Below are positions 54,585 through 63,574 of a DNA stretch of 64,000 nucleotides, piece by piece. The translations under genes were made by a program, and so were the position numbers. Numbering within the stretch: position 1 is the stretch's first letter; every line of letters begins with the position of its first letter. The notes under the pieces were generated by a model that was given only the letters and a program-made list of their open reading frames with translations, did not search any database and had not been told where the DNA came from. The stretch lies in contig CAWKCP010000028.1 in the NCBI GenBank assembly GCA_963848115.1, positions 124,001 through 188,000 on the forward strand, read 5' to 3'. This stretch comes from JAWKOK01 sp963848115. GTDB lineage: Bacteria; Chloroflexota; Anaerolineae; Caldilineales; Caldilineaceae.

Positions 54585-55769
54585 TCATCCGCCGATCAAC
54601 AACAGCTCTTTCTGGGGCGGCGACATCCACTCGTAGCCATCCTCGGTGACGATGATCTCCTCTTCCAAGGCGATATAGCCGTACTGGGAGCGAATGCCCA
54701 GTTCAAGCGTAAAAACATTGCCCGGCATGATGGTTCCATAGGGCTTGCTGCCGTAGCGCTCCCACCGTGGATAGAAACCGGTGCCGCCGTCGTGGCAGTA
54801 GCGGCCGACCGAATGCCCCAAGGCGTGTGGGTATTCCTCGAAACCGTTGTCGACGATGAACTCGCGCGCCACGGCGTCCACTTCCCAGCCTTTGATGCCG
54901 GGCACGATGGCATCCGCCGCGGCCTGGAGGGCCCCTGCCACAATGTTGAAAATGTGAACGACTTCCGACGGTGCTTCGGTCTCGCCGGGGCGCAGGCAAT
55001 ACCAGACTCGCTGATTGTCAGAGCAAAAACCGTCGACGATAACGCCGAAGTCCATGTTCAACGTTTCGCCAGGATCGATGGTTTCGTCGGAGACGCCCAC
55101 GTGACCGAATGGGGATCCGGGGCCGGCATTGAGGCCGGGGCAGTGGCTCGCCTCCCACGAAGTGCCGACGCTGCGCTCGGCCACACGGCTGTGGACAAAG
55201 GCATAGATCTCCTTCTCTGAGACGCCGGGCTTGAGCCAATCACTTGTCTCATCGAAGATCTCCATGGCCATGTCGGTCGCCTTGCGCATGGCCGCATGTT
55301 CCAGCGGTGTCTTGCGCCCGCGCAGCGCCTCGATATAGTCCTCGGCCGAGACCAGGCGATCCAGATAGGGCGTGTCCGCCAGATACTTGCGCAGGTTGAG
55401 GTACATGCCATAACTCAGCCCGTCCGCGCTGACGTCGCTCTGGCTGTAGTTAATGCCGATGGTCTTGGGATCGATCTCCTGGATGAACGGTAGCAGTACG
55501 TCCTGGATGCTCTGGGTGTAGGGCCGCACTTCGTCAAAGATGTTCTCTCTGCGCACAGCTTCGTCATCGCCCAGGCCGGTGATGGCGACTTTGCGTCCAT
55601 CTACGGTGAAGATTAGCGCGGCGGGCCATGTGATGGAGAAGGGGCCAAGCAGTTTCAAGACCGGATCAGTCTGTTCGGCTGTCTCGCGTACGTAGGTGAT
55701 CCACATGTCGAGGCCGAATTCGGACAATAGCGAAAGCGCCTGCTGCGCCTTTTCTTGATAAACGTTCAT
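54585..55769 (-). CDS. M24-family (Xaa-Pro dipeptidase-like) metallopeptidase
   Basis: The 394-residue protein has an N-terminal creatinase-like domain (LLSEFGLDMWITYVRETAEQ) and a pita-bread catalytic domain. The metal ligands are visible in order: Asp in LNMDFGVIVDGFCSDNQR (two Asp), His in YPHALGHSVGRYCH, Glu in VFTLELGIRS and Glu in ALEEEIIVTEDG. All five ligands of the M24 dinuclear site are present. I use the ATG at 55769 because GAGGAG precedes it. It is the first gene of the operon with MoaD-like and AOR. Why a peptidase should be linked to AOR is unknown. Confidence 0.85.
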   Translation of the reverse strand: MNVYQEKAQQALSLLSEFGLDMWITYVRETAEQTDPVLKLLGPFSITWPAALIFTVDGRKVAITGLGDDEAVRRENIFDEVRPYTQSIQDVLLPFIQEIDPKTIGINYSQSDVSADGLSYGMYLNLRKYLADTPYLDRLVSAEDYIEALRGRKTPLEHAAMRKATDMAMEIFDETSDWLKPGVSEKEIYAFVHSRVAERSVGTSWEASHCPGLNAGPGSPFGHVGVSDETIDPGETLNMDFGVIVDGFCSDNQRVWYCLRPGETEAPSEVVHIFNIVAGALQAAADAIVPGIKGWEVDAVAREFIVDNGFEEYPHALGHSVGRYCHDGGTGFYPRWERYGSKPYGTIMPGNVFTLELGIRSQYGYIALEEEIIVTEDGYEWMSPPQKELLLIGG

Positions 55770-55885
55770 CCTCAATAAAACTCCTCAAAATCGATAAGAA
55801 CGGTCGGCTATTTGGATGGGTTGGATCTCTTTGTTACACCTTGATGAGTCCACTGCAAAAACCAAGTCCAGTCACAGATGAGTCT

Positions 55886-56013
55886 GCTGCAAAAAGCCTT
55901 TTCTTGACACGAATGGTCACGAATTTACACGAATTGTGTCGTTGCCTCAGAGAGAAGATTTGTGATAACTCGTGTAGGTCTGTGTGAATTCGTGTCTTGA
56001 GCCCTTTCTGCAC
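55886..56013 (-). repeat. MITE-like element, copy 2
   Basis: It is the reverse-orientation homolog of the element at 40742-40860. It shares GCTGCAAAAAGCCTTTTCTT at one end and ACACGAATT blocks inside; the other end has drifted to CTTTCTGCAC. An extra CTGCAAAAA word lies nearby at 55852. Confidence 0.65.
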
Positions 56014-56060
56014 TGGGGCCACATCATTGTCTGAATCGGTACGTCTGTTCTTCTATTTGA

Positions 56061-57767
56061 CTACAGGTGGGCCAACGCGGTCATCAACAGTAGACGGTTT
56101 TCCAGGGTGACAAAGGTCGAAAATGAATCTGGTATATGGCTGCGGATGCTGTCGCTGATCGTCTCTTGTTCCCTGATGTACGCCGAAATCCCTTCGTTGC
56201 GGATGGCCTTTGGCAGATCGAGCAACATGGAACGCGCAACGTCAGCGTCGTTGAGATCGCCCAACATGTCCTGAAGCGTTTTAAGTTGCATGATGAGCGC
56301 ATCGCCTGCAGGGCCGAGAAGGTCTTGGGAAAATTCCAGGACGTAACGCAAATATTTGCAGTCGATACGCAATGCATGCAGAGTCTCCAGCGGCGCCTGA
56401 TCGGTGTGCGCAAACACAACTTCATAGCGACGAACGGCTTCGAATCGGGCCAGGATACGACCGGGCAGGACATGGCGAACTTGGACCAAAGGCGGCGGCT
56501 CGCCGGCCGTAACGGCTTGTTGTTCTGTCTCCGGGCCCGGGGTGCGGCAGAACTTGTCCAGTTTGATGATCTCTTCTGCATAGGCATCCGTGTCGAGCCA
56601 CCGGCACAGATCGCTCAATCGCTTGCGCCGTTCTCTTTGCCAATGTTTGGCGGCAGGTTTCAGCGCCCCACGCTCTTCTTTGGGAAGGCGCTTTCGATAC
56701 TCCTTTAGCTTGCGCAGGGCAACATCCAGATCGCGGACGTCGCCAAGACTTCGAGCCGTCTTTTTGAAGAATTTGACATGCCTGCGGACCTGCTTTTGCC
56801 TGAGATCTTCGCCGAATAGCACATGTGCTGCACGGGCGCGTCGAGTAGCCACCCGCATGTCATGTACATATTCAATATCCTGATCGGCTCTCACGCCGGA
56901 CTCGTTGAGTACCATCTCAGTCATCTGCTGTCGCCAGATGAGGCGACAGGCATCGGCCATCTGCATCTGTGGCTGGATCCCCAAACCCGCGTTGTACGCT
57001 TCGATCGATCCATCAACCTCAGCACCAAGAGGCTGGGCCGCGATCGCACGTAAGCCGCTCACCAGTTTGCTCGTATGTATCGGTGACAATTCAATGCACG
57101 ATTCGAGCCACTGGAGAAGCGTTCGAAATTTCGCCTCTTCATTCAAGTCGACGAGTTCAAGCTCGATTTCCAAAAACTGGACTAATCCGTGATTGCCGAC
57201 CGGTGTCGTCCAGTTGCGCTCTTCTTCGTCTTTGACTTCGCCCTTGATTACGCGTTCGACGTCGTCGTCTTCGCTCACCGCTACCTGGTCAATCGACAGT
57301 TCAACTACTGGTGAGTCGGAAGCTCGATCATGAATCCACTGTTTGTGGCGAGTTTGACGTATATGGCAGATCGGCCGCAACTTGGGCTTCTTGCCGGCGA
57401 TCGCCTCGACAATGCGTCGGATCGCTTCATGCCAGTCTTGCTGGTCGGGTATCAGCCTGCCCGTCGAGTCTGCTGCGACAGGCTCTTCAATCTCCAGTCG
57501 GTCTTGAATATGCCCGCCATGCAGGTTCTCCAAAGATTTGAGCGTAAGTAGATGCTTGCCGGCCTGCCAGCGAATGCGCAAGGTGTAGCCGTGGCGTAGC
57601 AGGCGAGTGTCCCGCGTATCGACATACACATCAGCCACTGCGACGACGCGTGAATCACCCACCGAGAATCCATCGGGAAGTTTGGGCGTGTCGATGAGAG
57701 CTTGCACGTCTTCGTGCTTGGCGAGCGTGTACTTTGCCTCAAGTTCGCGCGGGAATTCAGCTTGCAT
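56061..57767 (-). CDS. CYTH-CHAD domain protein
   Basis: The 568-residue protein starts with a CYTH triphosphate-tunnel domain: RELEAKYTLAKHEDV (the ExExK motif), YVDTRDTRLLRHGYTLRIRW and QFLEIELELVDLNEEAKF. An alpha-helical CHAD domain follows at about residues 285-568: YVHDMRVATRRARAAHVLFG, SLGDVRDLDVALRKLKEYRK, HALRIDCKYLRYVLEFSQDL and LQDMLGDLNDADVAR. CHAD domains bind polyphosphate through conserved basic residues. I start at the ATG at 57767; about 70 upstream residues in the open frame have no domain similarity. A polyphosphate role fits the PPK-like gene at 36.8 kb. Confidence 0.87.
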   Translation of the reverse strand: MQAEFPRELEAKYTLAKHEDVQALIDTPKLPDGFSVGDSRVVAVADVYVDTRDTRLLRHGYTLRIRWQAGKHLLTLKSLENLHGGHIQDRLEIEEPVAADSTGRLIPDQQDWHEAIRRIVEAIAGKKPKLRPICHIRQTRHKQWIHDRASDSPVVELSIDQVAVSEDDDVERVIKGEVKDEEERNWTTPVGNHGLVQFLEIELELVDLNEEAKFRTLLQWLESCIELSPIHTSKLVSGLRAIAAQPLGAEVDGSIEAYNAGLGIQPQMQMADACRLIWRQQMTEMVLNESGVRADQDIEYVHDMRVATRRARAAHVLFGEDLRQKQVRRHVKFFKKTARSLGDVRDLDVALRKLKEYRKRLPKEERGALKPAAKHWQRERRKRLSDLCRWLDTDAYAEEIIKLDKFCRTPGPETEQQAVTAGEPPPLVQVRHVLPGRILARFEAVRRYEVVFAHTDQAPLETLHALRIDCKYLRYVLEFSQDLLGPAGDALIMQLKTLQDMLGDLNDADVARSMLLDLPKAIRNEGISAYIREQETISDSIRSHIPDSFSTFVTLENRLLLMTALAHL

Positions 57768-58048
57768 GTGCACTGCTCTGCTTCTTGATTGTCCGGAAAT
57801 GCAACGAAGGAATCCAGTGAAACGAGTTGGAAAAATCGGAACCATCCTACCTTCGATTCCCAATAGTATCATAGTTGGGGACCTGAGGAAACGCCACTTG
57901 AACCGCTTGTGAAATATCGCGCGGACAGAAGTTAAATTGTCCATGTCCAATGCCCTATGATAAACTAGCCACAATTTCATTTGAACAATCTACGACCGGA
58001 TTACAGGTCGTGATATGACTCCCTCAAAGTACAGGTTTGGAGGTTGCG

Positions 58049-58615
58049 ATGGTCTCTCCGAAAAGGGTCCACATCACCTGGATCATCGGCTCATTGTTGA
58101 TCCTCAGTATTGGTTTGGCCGGTTGTGCACCTGATGCCACAGCAGAGATTATTTCGCCGGAATTGGGCGAACGGTTGATCGCTGCCGAAATGGAGAGTGC
58201 GGTGGAGGCGGTCCCGGAAGATGAGGTGGCAGCGACACTTGCCGATCTCTCCGATGAGGAGATCTTCGCAGGCCTGTCTGATGAATTGATGACAGCCTTG
58301 GGTGAGTCGGACCCGTCCAATGGCGAAACGTTGGCCTTGGTGAACGGCTGCATTGGCTGCCACGCGCTTGACCCAGAGGCGACGATGACCGGACCGACTT
58401 GGTATAACGTCGGCAACACGGCCGTCGGTCGTATCGAGGGTATGAGCCCGGCAACCTACATCCACAACAGTATTGTTGCGACCAACGACTACATCGTGCC
58501 GGGTTATCCCCAGGGCGTTATGCCCCAGAACTATGGCGAGACGCTCAGCATCGATGATCAGGCTGACCTGGTCGCCTATTTGCTTTCGCAGCAGCAGGCC
58601 ACAACTGCCGAGTGA
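58049..58615 (+). CDS. Cytochrome c-type lipoprotein
   Basis: The 188-residue protein has a lipoprotein signal ending LILSIGLAGCAPD (Cys26). An Ala/Glu-rich linker follows, and a single haem c motif CIGCH at about residue 100 with a distal Met in QGVMPQNYGETLS. QADLVAYLLSQQ is the typical last helix of a mono-haem cytochrome c. It is anchored outside the membrane and probably shuttles electrons to or from a respiratory complex. GGAGGTTGCG precedes the ATG. It is a single-gene unit with a good terminator. Confidence 0.85.
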   Translation: MVSPKRVHITWIIGSLLILSIGLAGCAPDATAEIISPELGERLIAAEMESAVEAVPEDEVAATLADLSDEEIFAGLSDELMTALGESDPSNGETLALVNGCIGCHALDPEATMTGPTWYNVGNTAVGRIEGMSPATYIHNSIVATNDYIVPGYPQGVMPQNYGETLSIDDQADLVAYLLSQQQATTAE

Positions 58616-58675
58616 GAGTCATCGACGTCATTCCAGAGGGTTCTATTTTGAATAGTCCCTCAAGTTAGAAATCAG

Positions 58676-58715
58676 AAAGCATGTGGCGGGTGATTGCACC
58701 CGCCACATGCTTTTT
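58676..58715 (+). terminator. Rho-independent terminator after the cytochrome gene
   Basis: The stem GCATGTGGCGGGTG / CACCCGCCACATGC is followed by TTTTT at 58711-58715. Confidence 0.9.
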
Positions 58716-58764
58716 CGCCTTCAAGTACGCCTGTCCGTGCAAGTTGCAGAGCACTTTAGCGGCT

Positions 58765-58794
58765 TTCGCAACCAACTCTGTTTGGTGCTATAAT
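58765..58794 (+). promoter_or_regulatory. Promoter giving a leaderless LysM transcript
   Basis: A perfect TATAAT (58789-58794) with TTCGCA 18 bases upstream. The ATG at 58802 begins 8 bases after the -10 box, so the mRNA would have essentially no leader; no ribosome-binding site precedes the ATG. Confidence 0.6.
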
Positions 58795-58801
58795 TTTTGC
58801 C

Positions 58802-59932
58802 ATGGTGCAGGATCAGTTCGCTCCCGATGAACAGAATAGCCCCGAGCGCAGATGTCCAAATTGTGGCACGCGTGTCGCACAGGATGCTGAGACATGTTTT
58901 CGATGCGGCAATGATCTGCGTGTTCAACCTCGTCGAACCCGCCGTGTTTCGTGGGTAGATGCTGTGCTTGTCTTGGCCGTGCTGGCCGTCCTCCTCTTCT
59001 GGTGGCAGATAGGTGGGCAGCCGCGCGCTGAAGAGGCACGTGATCCTGCCATCTCCGATATCCTGCCTACCAACGTTCCGTTGCTGGCCCCGTCTCCCAC
59101 GCCGACCATCACGCCGGTACCGGAACCGACCGCCACGCCGATCTTGCCTGAACAGGTTTTTCTAACCCACGACGTCGCATCGGGCGAAACGCTCTTGTCG
59201 ATAGCCGGCATCTACGGCGTCACCGTTGAAGACATCCAGCGTGCCAATAACCTGGAAGACGTACTCATCCGGGTCGGCGACGAATTGATCATCCCGGTCC
59301 TTCGTGAAGGGTTGGAGGCGTCGGATATACCGATCGCCGATCAATTTACCTACAAGGTTAAAGAAGGGGATACGATTGTCACCATCGCCACGCTTTTCGG
59401 CAGTACGATTCAGGATATCCTTGAGGCCAACGGCTTGTCGGCTACTGATATCATTCGACCGGATGATGAACTCACGGTGCCGGTACGCGGCGTACCCGAT
59501 GAGGTAATCAATGGCGAGGCGCAGCCGGACGCCGAAGCGACTGGCTCGGCAACCGGACCGTCTGCATTGGCGTCCAACGACGTCGACGGCACAATCTACA
59601 TTGAACCGCGATTGACCGGGCCTGCCAATCGAGCGACGATATCGCGGGAGGAGCCTGTCCTGCTGCGCTGGGTCAGCGTCGACTTGCTGGCCCCCAATGA
59701 GTGGTATGTTTTGTTGATCTACCCCAATGAAGGCACCGCACAGGTCTTACCAACCATCTGGACCAAGGGAACCAGCTATCGCCTGGACACAGAATTTGCG
59801 CCTGAAGAGGGTCAAAGCGCTGGGTATACTTGGTTGGTTTCCGTGGTGCGCGTCAACCCGATGCCTGATGGTCGGCGAGAACTAGAGGCCGCCAGTCCTC
59901 CAAGCCTGACTCGCACCTTCGTCTGGGAGTGA
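58802..59932 (+). CDS. Zinc-ribbon, LysM-domain membrane protein
   Basis: The 376-residue protein starts with a zinc ribbon (Cys18, Cys21, Cys32, Cys35; CPNCG and CFRCGN). A membrane helix follows (about residues 51-69), then a Pro/Thr-rich linker (SPTPTITPVPEPTATPILP). Two LysM domains lie at about 121-164 (VASGETLLSIAGIYGVTVED) and 181-228 (VKEGDTIVTIATLFGSTIQD). A C-terminal domain (LRWVSVDLLAPNEWYVLLIY) with an immunoglobulin-like look ends the protein. LysM domains bind peptidoglycan or glycans. The layout is familiar in Chloroflexota. The start lies directly behind a -10 box, implying leaderless translation. Confidence 0.8.
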   Translation: MVQDQFAPDEQNSPERRCPNCGTRVAQDAETCFRCGNDLRVQPRRTRRVSWVDAVLVLAVLAVLLFWWQIGGQPRAEEARDPAISDILPTNVPLLAPSPTPTITPVPEPTATPILPEQVFLTHDVASGETLLSIAGIYGVTVEDIQRANNLEDVLIRVGDELIIPVLREGLEASDIPIADQFTYKVKEGDTIVTIATLFGSTIQDILEANGLSATDIIRPDDELTVPVRGVPDEVINGEAQPDAEATGSATGPSALASNDVDGTIYIEPRLTGPANRATISREEPVLLRWVSVDLLAPNEWYVLLIYPNEGTAQVLPTIWTKGTSYRLDTEFAPEEGQSAGYTWLVSVVRVNPMPDGRRELEAASPPSLTRTFVWE

Positions 59933-60047
59933 ATCTCGTCGTCGCCTGTCGAGTTTTTCATTTGACAGGCATTGTCCTCCTTGATATTCTGTATTAATCC
60001 CACGGAAAAATTAATTCGGGCGGTTCCTTTGTTTTGCTGCCCGCTTG

Positions 60048-61388
60048 ATGCCACTCACGTTCAGGAATCATGATCAAGGAATGGGCTCTTTGGCATACCG
60101 ATCGCAGAGTGCACGCAATGCTCTTACTGTCAGAGCACACAATCGCCGTCTTTTATTGTTACAGCTTCTGCGACGGCAACCCATCTCCCGTATCCGCCTT
60201 TCCCGCGAGATCGGCCTGTCGACCACCACTGTGACCAATCTGATTAGCGACTTGATGGCAGACGGACATGTCGAAGAAGTGGGCACTGACATCGAAGCGT
60301 TGACCAGCGGTGCAGGTCGACCGCCATTGGCGCTCTGCCTTGTGCCCGAGAGCGCCTATTGCCTTGGCCTCCATGTAGGCGTCCGTTGGATGCGCGTGGC
60401 GCTCTGTGATCTGGGTGGGGATATCCTGGATTCGGCAGTCCTCGACGTGAATGGCGCTCAGGATGCGTCGGGCAACCTGTTGCGTGCTGCCGACGCTGCC
60501 ATGGCTTTAGCGGAGGCGCATGGGCTACGCTATGATTCGTCAGTCGGGCCGATTGTTGGCGCCGAAACCGAATTTCATGGCATAGAAAATGCCGATCACC
60601 CCAAAAGTCCACGCCTCATGGGCATGGGCGTCGGCGCGTCCGGGCTTGTCGATGTACATGCCGGCGTCAACCTGATTGCCCCCAACTTGAAGTGGCATGA
60701 TGTGCCGATCCCCCAACTTCTTGGGGATCACTGTGGCCTCCCGGTTGCTGTTGATAACAATGTCCGCTGCATGGCATTGTCGGAAAGTATGTACGGTGCA
60801 GGCCAAAGTGTACGAGCGCTGGCCTTCGTCTATGCGCGTATCGGCGTTGGTGCGGGCCTCGTTGTGGATGGACATGTCTACCACGGTGCAGGGTATGGGG
60901 CCGGTGAAATTGGCCACTGGGTCGTTTCCAGTACGCATGATGATGACTCGGGTGCGCCAGTGACCTTGGAAGATCTGATCTCGGAACGAGAGATCGTCAA
61001 ACGAGCGGAGGCGAGGGACCCGAAGCCATTGGCCGGCGCACCACGCCCCATTCAGGCGATCTTCCAGGCCGCTCGCGATGGTCATCAGCGCTACCGGCAT
61101 CTGTTGGACGAGGTTGCCTACTTCACAGGCGTCGCCCTTGCCAACCTGGTCGATGTGCTCAATCCTGAATTGATCCTGCTTGGCGGGTTGCTGGAAGAAG
61201 GGTATGATCTATTGCATGAACCGATTGCCGACACAATGCGCCGCTTTGCGTTTGCCGGTCTCGGCAAGCAAGTGGACATTTTGCCGGCGACGTTCGGCGC
61301 TCACTCTGGGGAGATCGGCGCCGCTGTTTTGGCATTTGACGAGTTTTTCTACGGACGGCGTCCGGTCGTCAATGGTGGAAGGTTATAG
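60048..61388 (+). CDS. ROK-family transcriptional regulator
   Basis: The 446-residue protein has an N-terminal winged helix (LLLLQLLRRQPISRIRLSRE, IGLSTTTVTNLISDLMADGH) and a ROK sugar-kinase-like domain. The latter has GIGASGLVDVHAG-like and YARIGVGAGLVVDGHVYHGA segments, GAGEIGHWVV, and LLGGLLEEGYDLL. The zinc motif CxCGxxGC that follows GH in most ROK proteins is absent. Such proteins repress sugar genes and respond to a sugar ligand. The downstream genes on the same strand encode ThuA-like, Gfo/Idh and fucose-isomerase-like proteins, its likely targets. A Met at 60081 is an alternative start. Confidence 0.85.
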   Translation: MPLTFRNHDQGMGSLAYRSQSARNALTVRAHNRRLLLLQLLRRQPISRIRLSREIGLSTTTVTNLISDLMADGHVEEVGTDIEALTSGAGRPPLALCLVPESAYCLGLHVGVRWMRVALCDLGGDILDSAVLDVNGAQDASGNLLRAADAAMALAEAHGLRYDSSVGPIVGAETEFHGIENADHPKSPRLMGMGVGASGLVDVHAGVNLIAPNLKWHDVPIPQLLGDHCGLPVAVDNNVRCMALSESMYGAGQSVRALAFVYARIGVGAGLVVDGHVYHGAGYGAGEIGHWVVSSTHDDDSGAPVTLEDLISEREIVKRAEARDPKPLAGAPRPIQAIFQAARDGHQRYRHLLDEVAYFTGVALANLVDVLNPELILLGGLLEEGYDLLHEPIADTMRRFAFAGLGKQVDILPATFGAHSGEIGAAVLAFDEFFYGRRPVVNGGRL

Positions 61389-61547
61389 AATCGGCTCTTC
61401 GGGAATCCGCGTGGTCAGTCCGTGAAGCGTGGCAAATGAAACGTAAGGACGTCCGGGTTGGATTTCACGTTTCACGCTTCACGCTTTCTATCAATCCTGC
61501 GGTTTCCAAATGAGCCACAAAACCCACTGATCAAGGGAGAATTTCAA

Positions 61548-62315
61548 ATGAGCAAGGTCCGTGTAACCGTGTGGAATGAGTACCGTCACGAGCGCGAGAA
61601 AGAGTCGATCGCCGCCATCTATCCTGACGGCATCCATATGGCGATTGCCGAAGGCCTGCGTGAAGCCGGGTACGATGTCGACACTGCCACACTTGACGAG
61701 CCCGAACATGGGTTGACCGAAGAGGTCCTGGCTCAGACCGATGTGCTGACGTGGTGGGGGCACAAGGCTCACGGTGAGGTGAGCGACGAGATTGTGGAAC
61801 GAGTGCAGAAACGAGTCTGGGAAGGTATGGGGCTGATCGTCCTTCATTCGGGCCACCATTCCAAGATTTTCCGCCGCCTCATGGGTACGTCATGCAGCCT
61901 GCGTTGGCGCGAGGCCGATGAAAGCGAGCGTATCTGGGTGGTTGAACAGGGACACCCGATTGCCAAAGGATTGGGACCGTACATCGATATTCCCGAGGCG
62001 GAAATGTATGGCGAGCTCTTTGATATTCCGGCGCCCGATAGTTTGGTCTTTGTCAGTTGGTTCCAGGGCGGCAATGTCTTCCGCAGCGGATGCTGCTACC
62101 ATCGAGGAAACGGCAAAGTCTTCTATTTCCGGCCCGGCCATGAGACCTATCCCATTTACTTCATGCCCGAAGTGCGCCAGGTGCTGGCCAATGCCGTCGC
62201 CTGGGCCGCCCCGGTTGACGGCCCGGTTTTTCCCTACAGCCAGGGTGCAATCCATGAGCGTGAGCCGCTGGACCCGATCCCGGTGAAACATCCGAATCGC
62301 ACCCGGGTTGGTTGA
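61548..62315 (+). CDS. ThuA-like protein
   Basis: The 255-residue protein begins MSKVRVTVWNEYRHEREKES and has the family features DVLTWWGHKAHGEVSDEIVE, MGLIVLHSGHHSKIFRRLMG and GKVFYFRPGHETYPIYFMPE. ThuA proteins have a class I glutamine-amidotransferase-like fold and are linked to trehalose or other disaccharide use; the reaction is uncertain, though some act on 3-keto sugars. AAGGGAGA precedes the ATG at 61548. It lies between a ROK regulator and a Gfo/Idh oxidoreductase, consistent with sugar catabolism. Confidence 0.88.
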   Translation: MSKVRVTVWNEYRHEREKESIAAIYPDGIHMAIAEGLREAGYDVDTATLDEPEHGLTEEVLAQTDVLTWWGHKAHGEVSDEIVERVQKRVWEGMGLIVLHSGHHSKIFRRLMGTSCSLRWREADESERIWVVEQGHPIAKGLGPYIDIPEAEMYGELFDIPAPDSLVFVSWFQGGNVFRSGCCYHRGNGKVFYFRPGHETYPIYFMPEVRQVLANAVAWAAPVDGPVFPYSQGAIHEREPLDPIPVKHPNRTRVG

Positions 62316-62418
62316 GGTGAAACGGGATTGATCCGCTTCAAGGATATACCGCCCAACACGTAGGGGCAGGGCTTGTCCCTGCCCGGACTTGAGCGGATGA
62401 TGGATTTGATCGGACGAA

Positions 62419-62465
62419 GTAAGGGCGATCTCAGAAGTAAGGGCGACCACAAGGGTCGCCCTTAC
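62419..62465. repeat. GTAAGGGCGACC palindrome
   Basis: GTAAGGGCGACC (62437-62448) and GGTCGCCCTTAC (62454-62465) form a 12-bp hairpin. An extra GTAAGGGCGA word lies just upstream at 62419. It occupies the gap between the ThuA and Gfo/Idh genes. Confidence 0.7.
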
Positions 62466-62488
62466 GATCTATCACATAAAGGAAACCC

Positions 62489-63523
62489 ATGGATTCAAGA
62501 TTGCGCATCGGCATGATCGGCGCTGGTCGTATGGCCCACACCCATGCCGAGCATCTCACCGGGGATGAACTGGACGCCAGGATCGTGGCCGTCTTCAGCC
62601 GGACTGAGGAACATGCAAATGCAACTGCGGCAGAGTGGGGTGCGAAGCCGTACACAGACTATCGGCGCCTGCTTGACGAAAATGAGCTGGATGCCGTCTA
62701 TATCTGCACGCCAACCTTTGTCCATGTTTCGATCGGCCTGGAATGTGCAGAGCGTGGTCTGCATATGTTTGTCGAGAAGCCTTTGGATCTCGATCTGGCG
62801 CTGTCGAAGCAGCTTGTGGATGCGGTTGAAGCCAGAGGGTTGGTCAATGTGACAGCCTTCCACTGGCGTTACACCGAGGCCTACGCCCGTGCTCAGGAGT
62901 TGATGCGCGATGATCCGATTGCCTTGGTCAATTTGCGCTGGTACTGGACTCGGCCACCGATGCGCTGGATGTGGGATCGCACTCAGGCCGGCGGCCAGAT
63001 TGTGGATCAGAATATACATCTCATCGATCTGGGTCGAGGATCGGCCGGCGAGATCGATACCGTCTACGCCGCCTACAACCGACAGCAGGTCAACTTCGAC
63101 GAAGGCTTCGACAGTTGGGACGGGTATGCCCTGACCCTGCGCTTTGTCAACGGCGCTGTGGGCAACTGCGCCGGTACGTACGGACTCTTCCCCGAGATCC
63201 AGCTTGGCCCTGTCGCCGACTTTGCCTTGCGTGATCGGCTTGTGCGCCTGACCACAGATGGTGTCACCCACTACACGCCTGTGGGCATCCAGACATGGCA
63301 GAACCGCGAACCCTTCCACCTGGGCGTCAATCGGGCCTTTGTCAATGCCGTGCGCCGCAATGACATGAGTGGTATTTCGACGCCACTGCGCTCTGGCTTC
63401 TTGACAACCGCTGCAACCTTGGCTGCCAACCACTCTGCTGAGACCGGTTCCGTGGTTGATGTGCAGTCATTCATCAATGAGCGAATATCGTCTGCACCTA
63501 TTCAGGGCACATTGAACACGTAG
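62489..63523 (+). CDS. Gfo/Idh/MocA-family oxidoreductase
   Basis: The 344-residue protein has an N-terminal Rossmann NAD(P) motif RIGMIGAGRMAHTHAEHL, the EKP motif in LHMFVEKPLDLDLALSK, and a C-terminal alpha/beta domain (GGQIVDQNIHLIDLGRGSAG) with the His/Asp region of the family active site. Members oxidise or reduce sugars, inositols or sugar acids. AAAGGAAACCC precedes the ATG. It sits in the ROK/ThuA sugar module, 173 bases after the ThuA-like gene; substrate not determinable. Confidence 0.9.
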   Translation: MDSRLRIGMIGAGRMAHTHAEHLTGDELDARIVAVFSRTEEHANATAAEWGAKPYTDYRRLLDENELDAVYICTPTFVHVSIGLECAERGLHMFVEKPLDLDLALSKQLVDAVEARGLVNVTAFHWRYTEAYARAQELMRDDPIALVNLRWYWTRPPMRWMWDRTQAGGQIVDQNIHLIDLGRGSAGEIDTVYAAYNRQQVNFDEGFDSWDGYALTLRFVNGAVGNCAGTYGLFPEIQLGPVADFALRDRLVRLTTDGVTHYTPVGIQTWQNREPFHLGVNRAFVNAVRRNDMSGISTPLRSGFLTTAATLAANHSAETGSVVDVQSFINERISSAPIQGTLNT

Positions 63524-63574
63524 GTGCGTGCCCTTGAGGCCGTCCTGAAGTCTCCGCTACTCTCTCATTCCAGC

